From positions 6,608,248 to 6,672,247 of the forward strand of contig NC_057004.1 in assembly GCF_000002595.2 (NCBI RefSeq): 64,000 bases of DNA, given 5' to 3'. A model generated the notes under the pieces. It was not told the DNA's origin. It searched no databases and saw only the letters and a list, made by a program, of their open reading frames with translations. Shown piece by piece: positions 48,214 to 64,000 of this stretch. Position numbers and translations under genes: made by a program. Origin of the DNA: Chlamydomonas reinhardtii. Lineage: Eukaryota; Chlorophyta; Chlorophyceae; Chlamydomonadales; Chlamydomonadaceae. Numbering within the stretch: position 1 is the first letter of the stretch; every line of letters starts with the position of its first letter.

Positions 48214-50584
48214 ATGGTCATGCAGGTATGTTTCCTGAGCAGCGTTGGCGGCGGCCTCGCGCGTTTGAGAGCATCGCGACACAGCGACCGGAACTGCAGC
48301 CGCCCTTCCACGCGCGTTGAGCAGCAATTTACTGACGGTGTTATTGGGACTGATACGCACAGGGGAACTTCAAGTTCCACCAGTACCAGGTGGTGGGCCG
48401 CCACCTGCCCACTGCCGCGGATGCCAACCCCACCGTCTACCGCATGAAGGTGTGGGCCGAGGATGACGTCAAGGCCAAGAGCAAGTTCTGGTGAGCAGCG
48501 GCGGGACAGAGGAGGGGGAAATGGTGCAGCGAAATGGAGCTTGCGACGGCGCAGCAGCCTGGGGGCGTTTGGGTCGCTATAACTGAGTGCTTAGAGCTTC
48601 AAGTATTACCTGAAACTGGTTTAGGCATTCCAGGTGTTGGTATGGGCACTCCTTGGGCTTGACGGCTGAAATCGGCGGGGCCTGCTCTCTCGTTCAGGTA
48701 CTTCCTGAGGAAGCTTCGCCGTGTGAAGAAGGCCAACGGTCAGATCATTGCTTGCAACGAGGTGAGCACTTGCGCCGGCTGGTGAACTCGGCGACTGGGG
48801 CCGGCGGGGAGTGAGTTGAGACACGGCCTAGACTTCAAACGGTGCATAAAAGTGAAACTACGAGGGGCTGGACTGGTGGGTGTCTCTGTGGTTAGGTCAG
48901 AGGTGAGCATCTCGGCGCAGCGATGTGGAGTTTGCGGAGCAGCCGGAGCCAGAGCGACCACAGATGGCGCGCCATAGCTGCAGAACAGCGGCGTGCGTCT
49001 ACGCATGTAAGGGCGCCCACGCTGGCGGCTGGACTGCTGGCAGTGCGCCGCAGCCCCTCAGGCGCTGCAGCAGCACCTTCCGTGGCCGGCGCAGGTGCTC
49101 CTCGGATTGTGCAGCTCCGGCGCGCGCAGGGGGAGCTGTCGCAGTCTGCGTCGTGACTGTGGATGCTGGCAGCCGGGCAAGGGGCGGAGCAGGGACTGGG
49201 GCTATATGGGGCAGGGTCAGCCGCGTGCGCAGCTGGGCCACAGCAGCTTGTTCGAGCACACGGAGGCATGCGCAGCGAGGGGGCGCGACCTGCAACGGCG
49301 TGCTCGTCAGGAGCACGGAACTTGCCCAGTCCTTGCAGCGGCGGTAGCAGCTGCGGGGGCTGGGCGCCGGCGCCATGTGCCAGCGGAGCCTGGCGGCTGG
49401 AGCCTGCATCAGCGCTGCAGGCAGCCACTCGTGGCGACGACCGCCGCTGCAGCTGTGCAGCCTCAGGGTGTGGAGACAGGCGCGGCAGCTGCTGCGTTGC
49501 TGCCGGCGGCTTGTCAGCGCGCCGCGGCGTTGGCGCCAGCGCTCGATACACTGGCCTCCACCGGGCGTGCCGGCGCAGTGGCGTCTTGAGGGCGGCGTGC
49601 TATCAGCTACAGCTCGCATCAGCGCGCGGCTTGGCAACGGCGCCAGCGCTCAGCCTACACGATGTATCGGCGGGGTGCTGCATGTGCGTGCAAGCCAAGC
49701 TGTCAGTTTTCGACCGATAGGGACCAGTCGGGGCGGAAGTTCCACCTGCAGGGCCGAGAGCAGGGCGGCGCGGAGGGAAGCACAGAAGCACAGCTCGGCG
49801 CAGCCTGCAGCAGCACATTCGCACATTCAGTTGTGCGAGCGGGATTGGACGGGTTTAGAGCGTCAGCCGGCAGCGAAGGTCGCGAGCAGAGGCAGCAGAC
49901 CGGCCGGGCACGCGGGCGGCATGCGGACACTTCAAAAGCGGGCTAGGCAGACGAGTGGGGTGTGTTTTTTGGTGGTGGAAGTGGCTGGATGCCGAAGAGT
50001 GCATAATTGTTCTTGTTCTTGGGGGCGGAGTTGATGTGCATGCCCAGTGGCACGGAGTGCTCTACGGGCAAGGTGCGCGTGGGCAACTCTGCGTGCGTCA
50101 CCCGACCGTGCTTGCCTTGCAGTGCAGTGCCGCTTCGAGGCGCCGCGTGCCACATCCTGTCTCCTGCACGCATGACGCTTCCGCCTGCCCTGCCCGCGCC
50201 AACCCGCCGCATCCTCGCCCCTGCCTTACGCACGCGCAGATCTTCGAGCGCAAGCCCACCCTGGCCAAGAACTACGGCATCTGGGTTCGCTACCAGTCGC
50301 GCACGGGCGTGCACAACATGTACAAGGAGTACCGCGACGTGACCCTGAACGGCTCCGTCTCCCAGATGTACCAGGAGATGGCCTCGCGCCACCGCGTGCG
50401 CCCCTCGTCCATCCAGATCATCAAGACCGCCACCGTGGACTACCACAGCTGCAAGCGTGCCAACACCAAGCAGTTCCACAACGAGAAGATCAGCTTCCCG
50501 GTCACCCAGAAGCTGGCTCGCCCCTCGTCGGCCACCTTCCGCACCCTGTTCAAGGCCAACCGCCCCAACGTTGCTATGTTCTAA
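48214..50584 (+). CDS. RPL18A: 60S ribosomal protein eL20 (L18a)
   Basis: Four exons close in phase to 182 residues, the normal eL20 length: 48214-48225, 48363-48490, 48698-48761 and 50240-50584. The first exon encodes only MVMQ; exon 2 starts [17 protein letters not shown], the family's N-terminal signature. Other strong matches are [60 protein letters not shown] and the C-terminal [20 protein letters not shown]. The protein sits on the solvent side of the large cytosolic ribosomal subunit. Intron 3 is 1,478 bases, much the longest in the gene. TGTAA at 51021-51025 gives a 3' UTR of about 440 bases. Confidence 0.97.
48762..50239 (+). other. Long intron 3 of the eL20 gene
   Basis: This 1,478-base intron is rich in CAG/CTG and GCGG words. 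Frames on both strands translate to Ala/Arg/Ser-rich text without any domain. I looked for C/D-box snoRNA boxes (RUGAUGA followed by CUGA), because such RNAs often sit in ribosomal protein introns, and saw no convincing pair. Its function, if any, is unknown. Confidence 0.5.
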
Positions 50585-51701
50585 GCGGCCCTCTCGGTCC
50601 GGGCTTAGGCGTGTGCCAACTGGCGCAGGAGTGGGAGCAGGAGCGGCGGCAGCAGCAGCGGCGGCGAGCGGCGGCGTCTGTGGAGGAGGGGCCCCAGCGG
50701 CTCCTGGCTTGCGGGCGCGGGCGCGGGCGAGCGGCTGTTGCTGGCGGCTGGTATGGTGCAGCAGCGGCGGCAGCAGCGGAGGGCGCTGCGGCCGCACGGG
50801 CGTTGATGCCCGAGCGGCTTGGGGAGGGCGGCAGCAGCGGCGGCGGCGGCAGCTGTGCCGGCGGCGCCCGGTGCAGTGCGCGTTGCCGCGGCGGCCGGCC
50901 GTGGAGTGTGCGTTGGTGTAGGTTACGGTGGCAGCGGCCGTACCGGCGGCAGTTTGGGCAGCGGCGGCGTGCCGGCTGTCGCTGGGAGCGGGGCGGTGGC
51001 TGCTGCTGGTGGCCAAAGGGTGTAACGTGAAAAGCATCCGCGTCTCGCAATGCCCAGTGGGAGGGGGGCCTTGGATTTGCAGCGACAGCGGCCACAGCCG
51101 TAGCGCACAAAGAATTAATGCAGCGGCAGAGGTCAGCGGTAGCTAGCACAGGGGCGGCCCGGCACCCATGGTCGCAGGCAGTGACTGAAGCCCGCTCCGC
51201 AGCGCGCGGCGTCGCGGAAGCAGCAGCAGGGACCGACGAAGTGTCCAGCTTGACAGTTCGCATGATTTGCTGAGGCGGGTGAAGGGCTTCAGCACGTTCA
51301 GCTGCCAGCCGTTGGCAGCGGCAAGGGGGGTAGTGAATTACGACCGCTCTCCCTGAGGCTCTTCCGGCGCATGCGCCAAGTTCGCGTTCGGCAACTGGAT
51401 GGACTAAGCTTCGGAGCGTTGCCCTCTTGCAACGGGTACTGGACGAGAATGACCTGCCGCTAGAGCTTGTGACTGTCTGTCCTAATATGCGTGTCAGCCA
51501 GCAAACGGCCGCTGATGCGATTACAGGTCATCCGGCATGGCAGCCTTTGACGTGGCTCGAGAGCAGGCGCGGCTGGGTCGGGGGCGGGGGGCGCGTGCGG
51601 GGCGTGTGCATGTGGGGTACCGTCGCGATCCCTCGGCAGACTCACCCACAACTCCAAACCCAGCGCAATTACTCCAGAATAGTTAAACTTTGCCTGGAAC
51701 G
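50585..51701. other. 3' UTR of eL20 and upstream region of the glutaredoxin gene
   Basis: The first 440 bases are a very GC-rich eL20 3' UTR full of GCAGCGG words. The remainder should include the glutaredoxin promoter. No further gene was recognised. Confidence 0.5.
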
Positions 51702-53998
51702 ATGCAGACGCTTAGCAAGAACGCTATTAAGGCCTCGCCGCGCCCTGCGGCGCGCATGCCCGCAAGCGTGCGTCCGTTCACTTCCTCGGTCAAGCCGGTT
51801 GTCTCTCGTGTCTCGGTTATTTCCCATGCGACTCTTGCGGAGACCAAGGCGGTCCCTGTGATGGAGAAGGGCGAGCTAAGCCAGTTCCCCGGCTCGGCTG
51901 GTGTCTACGCCGTTTACGATAAGAACGGCACGCTGCAATACATTGGCCTGTCGCGCAAGGTAATTGCGGGCTTGCCGGTCTGAATCCAGCTCGCGACTGT
52001 ACCAGCTTGCACCATTGACCTGCGCACCATCACCTCCGAGGTCCCCTCGCCCCTCGGCCAATCGCCCCCTTCGCACACTCGCTCGCTCGCAGGTATCCGC
52101 CAGCGTTGCGACTCACATGCAGGAGCTGCCCGACCTGACCGGCTCCATCAAGTACAACATCGTCGACGACGCCAGCCGGGAGGGCCTGACGGCCGCCTGG
52201 AAGTCCTGGGTGGAGGAGACCGGTGAGCGCCTGTGCTGGGGACGGACATGGTAGCAAGGGGGGGCAGACTGCAAGCATTTCCAGCTGCATTCCATGCGCT
52301 ATGCGGTTACGACCAGGTTGCACGCAGTGTAACGGATGTGGGCGAGGCGGGGGTGAAAGTGACCGCGCCGCATTGATGAGGCTTGGCAAGCGTTACCGCC
52401 CGCATCTGGGTCACGCCTTACACACATTAGCGCCCTGTACCCAACCTATGTTCTTTACCCTGCGATATGACGTCGTTGCAACTCCAGCCCTCCAGCGCCC
52501 GGAGCCCTACTCCGGTCTGCTCCTAACTTCGTGGAGTCGTGGAATGGGCCAGAATCACTCCTCCACCCTTCCATTCCTCCACTTCTCTGCACCACGCCTC
52601 CACTCCTCCTCTCCTGTCTCCGTGCGCAGTGGCTGAGGCCGGCATCATCCCTCCCGGCAACGCCCCCGGCGAGACCAAGTGGCAGTCGCGCAGTGTGGCG
52701 CGCGCCACCAAGCCCGAGATCCGCCTCACGGCCGGCAAGCCCATCCAGGGCGTCACCCTCGAGGAGCTCATTGACCGGATAGTCAAGGAGAACCCGGTGC
52801 GTGCGAGGGAGCGGCGAGGAACGGGGCGGGGCTGGGGGCGGGTTGGCGATGGTTAAGGCGAAACGGCCGGGAGGACGTCCGGGGGGGAGACGCCGGTGGC
52901 GGTGGTGTGATTATGCACAACAGTCGCGCTGGGGAGCAGCCCGTCAGGGCAGCCCCTTTAGCCGCATGTACGTACGAAGGGTCCCAGTCAATGATACACA
53001 CTGTCTTGCCCGCCCTGACTGACTGGCTGACTGGCTAACTGGCTGCCTCCCTGACCCTGCCGGCTGCAGATTGTGGTGTTTGTGAAGGGCACTCGTCAGC
53101 AGCCCCAGTGCGGCTTCAGCTTCCGCATGATCAACATGCTCAACACGCTCAAGGTGGGGAGCGGGGGGCCGGGAGCGGGTCGTGACGGGCCGGGCTGGGC
53201 CGGGACGGGCGGGCCGGGACGGGCAAGCTGGAGGACCGTCATGTACGGTAGTCAGGCGCGCAGTCAAGTACAGGCGCGCACTGCAGCGCCAGTGCCAGGC
53301 GTGCTGGGTTGCTGTCATGGGCATCACGCGCGGCCAGTACGACATGCATGACTGGGTTTGGACAGTACGCGCCACGCGTATGCCGCACCCAGCTTAGCCC
53401 ACGGCCCCACGCCCACACGACCGCGCTCTCTCTCGTTGGGTTGCGTCCAGATCGGCTCCCACCCACTCATCCACTAGCTACTTCACGGCTTCACAGCTTT
53501 ACGGCTCCTTCTCCCTCCCTCCCTCCTACCACGCGCGCACCATCACGCAGGCTGACTTCGAGGTGGTCAACGTGCTGGACGAGTTCCACAACCCCGGCCT
53601 GAGGGACGCCATCAAGAACTACAGCCAGTGGCCCACCATCCCCCAGGTGCGTGTGTGTACATGTGTTTGTGTGTGTGGGGGGGGGGGGGGCTTGCACGTG
53701 CGCGTATGCGCATCTGGGGTTGTCGGGGGCTGCTGGGTGGGATAGGGGGCGAGTGCCCGCCTGCCAGGGCGTCACCGTTTCGGAGCATGCATCGCAGCGT
53801 CGCACCTCCGATCGCTTGGCAAACCCTGCTGCATCATCCCGCAACACCTTCTGCCCCCCTTTCGCCCCTCTCCGCCCGGCCCCACAGCTTTACATCAGCG
53901 GCGAGTTCGTGGGCGGCGCCGACATTGCGGAGCAGATGGTGGGCACCGGCGAGCTGCAGACGCTGGTGCGCAGCGCCGCGGCCAAGGACCCCAACTAA
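51702..53998 (+). CDS. Plastid CGFS glutaredoxin with GIY-YIG-like domain
   Basis: Six exons close in phase to 281 residues: 51702-51959, 52093-52222, 52630-52796, 53070-53153, 53551-53646 and 53888-53998. The N-terminus (about 45 residues, basic and Ser/Ala/Pro-rich, no acidic residues until position 47) looks like a chloroplast transit peptide. Residues 64-86 read [23 protein letters not shown], split here as [11 protein letters not shown] and [12 protein letters not shown]; they match the GIY-YIG fold start (GVY at 67-69, YIG at 80-82, Arg85). The C-terminal monothiol glutaredoxin has VVFVKGT, the CGFS site (Cys199-Ser202), [19 protein letters not shown] and the GSH-binding residues typical of the class. 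This is the layout of plant GRXS16 (CAXIP2), which handles Fe-S clusters and redox signals in plastids. The domain order is known from plants, so it is not a new fusion. Confidence 0.95.
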
Positions 53999-54740
53999 AT
54001 GGACTGAAACATGTGTGGGGGCTAGCGTGGACCGAGCAGTGTGAGGGGGCTTAGGGGGAGGAAAGCGCAGTCCGTGGCCACGACGCCCACGAGTGGCTGG
54101 TGCGTTGCGTGGCTGCGGTGGCGAGGCCGCGGTGCCGGCGGCTGTGCTGGAGAAAGATGTGGAGGCGGGGGCGATGAATTTATATGATTGCTGGCGGAAG
54201 CGAGTGGGGGCCCGGGTCTGAGCGGCGCGGGGCAGCCTGGGCTGGAGCTGCATGACTGGCTGGTGGAGCCGTGGAGGGCAGCAGGACGGGGGAGAGCGGC
54301 TGAGACGAAGTGACAGGACAGGGCTACCGGAGCAGAACGATCACGATGCATGGACCATGATAGTGACGCGAGTGTAGCAAGGGTTATCCCAATTTTGTGT
54401 GGCGTGGGAACTTGTCACTTGTGGTGCCTGTTAGTTGTGAACATCTCCTCCCTGCTCCGAGTCCGCGCACTTTGCTGGTCCTGGCCCTGGGACAGTGGAG
54501 CCCTGGGCCCTGGGCGTGCATTGCGTGCGGTCCTACGGAACCAGCCACAACAACTGTCACTGTATTCTTGCCAAGCTTTCCCCACGACAGCCAAAGGGCA
54601 CATGCCCCACTTGCCCCAGCCGTGCCTTCTACCTGTGCACAGCCACCTACAGCACCGAAACAGCAGCCCTACATGCGCGGCTCCGCCCTACCTCTCGCCT
54701 CGGCGACCCCACACCTTCCTTCCCCTGCCTTCACCCGCCC
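53999..54740. other. Convergent intergenic region of the glutaredoxin and aminotransferase genes
   Basis: Two 3' UTRs meet here. No gene was recognised, and no clear TGTAA was seen on either strand. Confidence 0.45.
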
Positions 54741-60103
<5,363 letters not shown>

Positions 60104-60696
60104 TGCTGCTAATTGAACCGCCAAGTTTGAGATGCAGTATGTATAGTTTGCGTCGAACTATGAGCAAAGGAGCAAGCTGTCAAGCTAAACACGCTCGGGC
60201 GGCCTGAGCTCAAGCTTGAAAGATGGCCAGTCACTTACAATAAATTTTAGTCCGAAGCGCTCAGTCCGTCGCGTCTTGCAGCGCCGTACTTGCACGCCGT
60301 GCCCAATCCAGTCGCTACCCGTCGCCCCTACTGTTTCCGATCCAAGAGCTTCACGCTCTGCTTCCTCACAGAGCTCTTGATATGACTATGTACCCAGCAA
60401 TGGGAAAGCCCTTGCAGCCACGACCCCGCACGCGGCAAGACGCCCGCAGGCACCCACCGCCGCCGACGCAAACGCCCACAGCCGCGCTCACTACTCGGCA
60501 GCAAACCCGACCGCCACACCTGGCCGCCGCCCGGCCCTCCTCCACATCTCACGCCAAAACTCCAGAGGCAACCACTGCCTCCACGTCCCAACCCAGCCCA
60601 GACGCCGCTCCAAGCCGCCTCCTCCCAGCCGCTCCCGGCGCCCGCAATGCACACCGGACTCCTGTCGCCCTGCTGCCGCTCCCTCCCCTCAGCGCC
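60104..60696. other. Intergenic region between the TON2-like and aminotransferase genes
   Basis: Both neighbours are on the minus strand. This holds the 3' UTR of the TON2-like gene (minus-strand TGTAA at 60235-60239) and the aminotransferase promoter. No extra gene was recognised. Confidence 0.5.
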
Positions 60697-63600
60697 TCAG
60701 CTGCTCCCAGAGTCGTCGTCCTGGTGCATGAGGTTCTCGCGGTAGTTGTAGTCGTAGAACTGCTTCACGTCGCTGAGCATGGAGAAGAAGATGCCGCTCA
60801 TGCCGCTGGCAGCCAGGTCCTCCGGCGCAATGCGAGCCGTCACCTGGAGGCGAGGGGCAGGGGGCAGCGCGGGAACGTTTGGAAGGGGTTGCGACTTGCG
60901 AGGTTAGGGCAGTGGGAACAGGGCTCGATATTATTATATTCTGCATTACCGTAGACGGGTTCTTTCACATCAACTGTGAGGGCATGAAACACGAGAGTTC
61001 ACCCGCAAGGCGCCGGGTGCAGAAGAATGGCGGACGGCAGCACAAGGCCCTTGGGGTCCAAAGCACGACCCATGACCGCCTGAAATGCCCTTGCTGCGCA
61101 CGCCCGTTGCCATCTCACAGCGACCCCCAGCTGACCGTGCACGTTCCTCTCACTCCCCCTCTCCAGACTATTTCACTGCTTGCCCCCCCCCCGCCCGCAC
61201 CTTGGGCTTGACCATGTCCAGGATCTCGTCCACCACGTCGTAGATGGACAGGTCGGCGTACTCGTGCATGACGTGCACCCACATGTGGTGGATCTCCTTG
61301 AAGAAGATGTACAGCTCCACCGGCGTGATCACACCCTGGTGCGGGCGGGGGTGATGGGGGCAATGGGGGTGGGACAATGGTGTTGGAGCGGGTTGGGGAG
61401 AAGGGTGTTTGCTTCAGTCGTGCGGGTTCATGTGCTGGCTGCTGGGAGGTGGACTGTAACGACGGGAAAAGGCCCTTCGAAGTTGTCAGGATCGGGAACC
61501 GCGTTACACGGACGTGGGCATCGGAAGCCTTGAGACTTGAACACGATGGTGAGGCGCTGATGCAAGGCGGCACGTTTTCGCCTCTCCCTACCTGCTTCTT
61601 GAGGTCGAACAGGTCGAAGAAGTACTTGATGGCTGCGGGGTGGGTGCGGTGGTCCCAGGCCAGCACAAAGTCCGTGAAGGCCATCAGGTCCATCTCGTCC
61701 CTGGGGGAGCAGCAGAGGGAGGAATGAGGGGGGAGAGGAGGAAGGGCGCAGCGGAATGGGTAATGTAATGAGTGGCCGTGAGGGGCGCTTCGCCGCGCTG
61801 CGCCTGGACATCATCCCATTTGCGGTTGCTGCTTGGTGGTCATTCTGCAGCCTAGTGTGGTAGCATGGATCTGTGCGCGACCTTTTTCCCACACCTGTGC
61901 ACGGTGCGGCCCTGCACGACGCGCATGCGCATGACGTGCTCCTCGAAAATGCGGCTGATGAAGAGCGGGCTCATGGTGCCGTTGCTGATGGCGCTGAACT
62001 CGGTGCGGCTCAGCAGCCCGTTCATGTCCTCGTCCAGGGCCAGGAACGTCTTGTACACGCGCTGGGTGGACTGCGGAGGAGGCACGGGGGTTCCCAGTTG
62101 TGGTGGCGGGACAATGGGTGTGCTCACGCCAAGTTCAACCGATACCCAGAAACGTGGGGGGCGCAGCAAGGTAAATTGGAGACAGCAAAGCATTACACAA
62201 CGTCATACGGGCAAGTGTGCTGAAACCCTTGTAGCGCGCGGCAAACAGAGCTGGGAGACTCGTGCATGGTGAATAACAGCGTGGCATGCGGGCACCGGCG
62301 CGGGCCAGCCTCGCACCTGGAATGAGAACCAGTTGGATATGAGCTGGTGCTCTTGCAGCTGGTTGTTCTTCAGCTCGTTCAGCTCCTGTGCGGGACACGG
62401 ACCGCATACATGACACGAGGGCGTGATTGTGTGGCACAGCGGGGAGGGGGCGCATGGGGGAGGGGGGAGAGAGAGAGAGACAGGGCAGGCATGACGCAGC
62501 ACAACGGAAGGCGGAAGCAGCACGGAACAGGCCAGAGTTGAAGGCTTGAAGCAGTCGGTGCATGCCCACTTCCGCCCCTGTCCAGCATAGCGCCTCCGCT
62601 ACATGTACAACCCCCGCGTGTTTCCTTTCTTGCGCCCCCCCGCCCACACCTGCAGCACGATGCTGTTGACCAGGTCCCGGATGCGCACGGCGCCGTTCTT
62701 GCCGTGGAAGAACAGCAGCTTGCGCACCGCAATGCGGCCGTAGTCCTTGAGGAATGAGGGCTGTTGGGGGAGAAGAGGGAGAGGAGAGGGCGTGTCGGAG
62801 AGGGAGGCAACAATGCCTGCGCCGGCCCTCAGCCGCCCGAGCCATCCAAATATCCCCCCTGAACTGCAGCAGCCCTGCAACATCCCCCCCTCCCCTACCC
62901 GGTCTTCCGCCGCACCCGCTCCTCGTTGTTTGCCCCCTACTGTCCATTCACCCCATCTCCGGCTTCGGCCCCCTACACAGCAACCCCCCACCTGCATGTC
63001 TGACAGCGCCGACACCTGCGGCACCAGGCTCTTCACGTACTCCTCCAGCTGCTCAGTGGTCAGGCTGCCCGTGTTGTCCGGGTCAAACGCCGACAGCTCC
63101 AGCCGCTGTGTGCAGTGCGGGAGCGAGGGTGTGGCAAGTGCGGGGTACAGCGCGTGATGACGCAATGTATACCGGTGGTGGGAGCCCCTGGGCAGCAATC
63201 ACTCCTACCGGAGTCCAGGGGTGTTCCTATACTTGCCAATCCTATGCGGCCACCTTCTGCCACGCCCCCCCAGCGCTAATACCCCCCGCACGCCCCTGCT
63301 CACGTTCTGGTGCATGGTGGTGCGCAGGTTGAGGTAGTTGAGGAACTGGTTGGCGGAAATGCAGCCGTTGCCGTCGCGCTCGAACTTGAGAAACACGGGC
63401 GCCTTGAAGTAGGGCTCGATCTGGGGGCCGAAGCACTCGCGGCACCGCGTCAGCACCTGCGGTGGCAGCGGCGTGACAGGTGGGAGGGCGGGTGGCTGAG
63501 GCAAGAGCCGTCATCTGGCGGCAGTATGGCAAGCGACGTTGGAAGATTGAGATGCACGTGCTGGCACAGCTGATGTCCAAGCCCCTGCAACCCTCCCCCC

Positions 63601-64000
63601 ACGAACATGAACGGCTACCCCTCGGGAACATGCACCTGCCCGAACCCTGGCTGTACCGTACTCGAGGAACCGCAGCCCCAGCTCTTACTCCCTCCGCAGG
63701 GCCTTGAACCAACCCAAGCAACCCAACGATCCAATCCGCAAAGCCCAACTTTCCAAGCCCACACACGCGCATTCAGCACACCCACCTGTGAGAAGCCGTC
63801 GTAGTTGATGCGCACCTCGTCGCCGCTGTCGTTGTAGCTGCCCAGCTCCTCCATCATGTACCAGATCTGTCGCAGCTCGTCCTCCGACAGCAGCAGCGTC
63901 TCCTGGACAGCAAAGAGGCAGCGACCACCACAGGCAAAGGAGAGAGCAAGCGCATGAGTGTGATGGAAGGTGGGTTGTTTACAATGTGGGGCGCTAGAGG
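60697..64000 (-). CDS. FASS/TON2-like PP2A B'' regulatory subunit (5' partial)
   Basis: Nine exons are visible and close in phase: 63902-63786, 63456-63304, 63105-62992, 62760-62650, 62385-62317, 62070-61895, 61700-61592, 61335-61201 and 60843-60697, giving about 376 C-terminal residues. The gene runs off the right edge; plant TON2 is about 480 residues, so roughly 100 N-terminal residues are missing. EF-hand-like segments are FERDGNGCISANQFLNYL, FDPDNTGSLTTEQLEEYV and LDEDMNGLLSRTEFSAI. Other family blocks are GRIAVRKLLFFHGKNGAVRI, MDLMAFTDFVLAWDHRTHP and VELYIFFKEIHHMW. The relatives are plant FASS/TONNEAU2 and animal PPP2R3C, which target PP2A to microtubule-organising sites; in algae the homologue is linked to cell and basal-body organisation. 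The C-terminus ends in an acidic/Ser tail. Confidence 0.93.

Noticed and set aside
48762-50239. snoRNA or hidden gene in eL20 intron 3
   Set aside because: No convincing C/D box pair and no protein with domain content was seen; left as an unexplained intron.

Overview
The window is nuclear DNA of a green alga, most likely a volvocine/Chlamydomonas-type chlorophyte. The genes are GC-rich and cut into many short exons by GT-AG introns, mostly with GTGAGT or GTGCGT donors. Coding exons carry long Ala, Gly and Gln runs, introns carry long TG/CA microsatellites, and TGTAA, the usual algal poly(A) signal, lies downstream of most stop codons. The encoded proteins are typical eukaryotic and plant-lineage families. 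Exon models below were built by hand from reading frame, splice consensus and phase. For eleven of the thirteen protein genes the phases close; the two exceptions are noted in their entries.

Layout. 640-2900 (-): coiled-coil protein of unknown role. 3184-8973 (+): conserved-looking protein with an N-terminal UBZ4-type zinc finger, function unknown. 9441-15061: gene-poor block built as a palindrome inside a palindrome, carrying four tRNA-Lys(CTT) genes around a 1.7 kb spacer that holds a dense GCGTCT/AGACGC cluster. 15594-23959 (+): FBH1-like UvrD-family (SF1) DNA helicase, 22 exons. 24905-26385 (-): OTU-family deubiquitinase. 26912-32927 (+): F-box-like/leucine-rich-repeat protein. 34400-35814 (-): Rab6/RabH GTPase. 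36776-38245 (-): short-chain dehydrogenase/reductase. 38596-41701 (+): second F-box-like/LRR protein of the AMN1 type. 42989-47564 (-): cyclophilin-40 type peptidyl-prolyl isomerase with TPRs. 48214-50584 (+): ribosomal protein eL20 (L18a). 51702-53998 (+): plastid-type CGFS glutaredoxin fused to a GIY-YIG-like domain (GRXS16 type). 54741-60103 (-): class I/II PLP aminotransferase. 60697 to beyond the right edge (-): FASS/TON2-like PP2A B'' regulatory subunit, 5' end cut off by the window.

The genes do not form one pathway. Possible shared themes are ubiquitin and genome maintenance (UBZ4 protein, FBH1-like helicase, OTU protease, two F-box-like LRR proteins) and basic housekeeping (Rab6, eL20, Cyp40, glutaredoxin, TON2-like subunit); this grouping is inference. 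Divergent pairs with short intergenic regions are SDR/AMN1-like (350 bp), OTU/F-box-LRR (about 530 bp) and Cyp40/eL20 (649 bp).

The most unusual features are the nested tRNA-Lys palindrome with signs of gene conversion, the GCGTCT cluster at its centre, an altered Walker A motif in the helicase, the unassigned UBZ4 protein, and TG/CA repeats that sit with consistent polarity at splice sites. No virus-like or LTR element was recognised.
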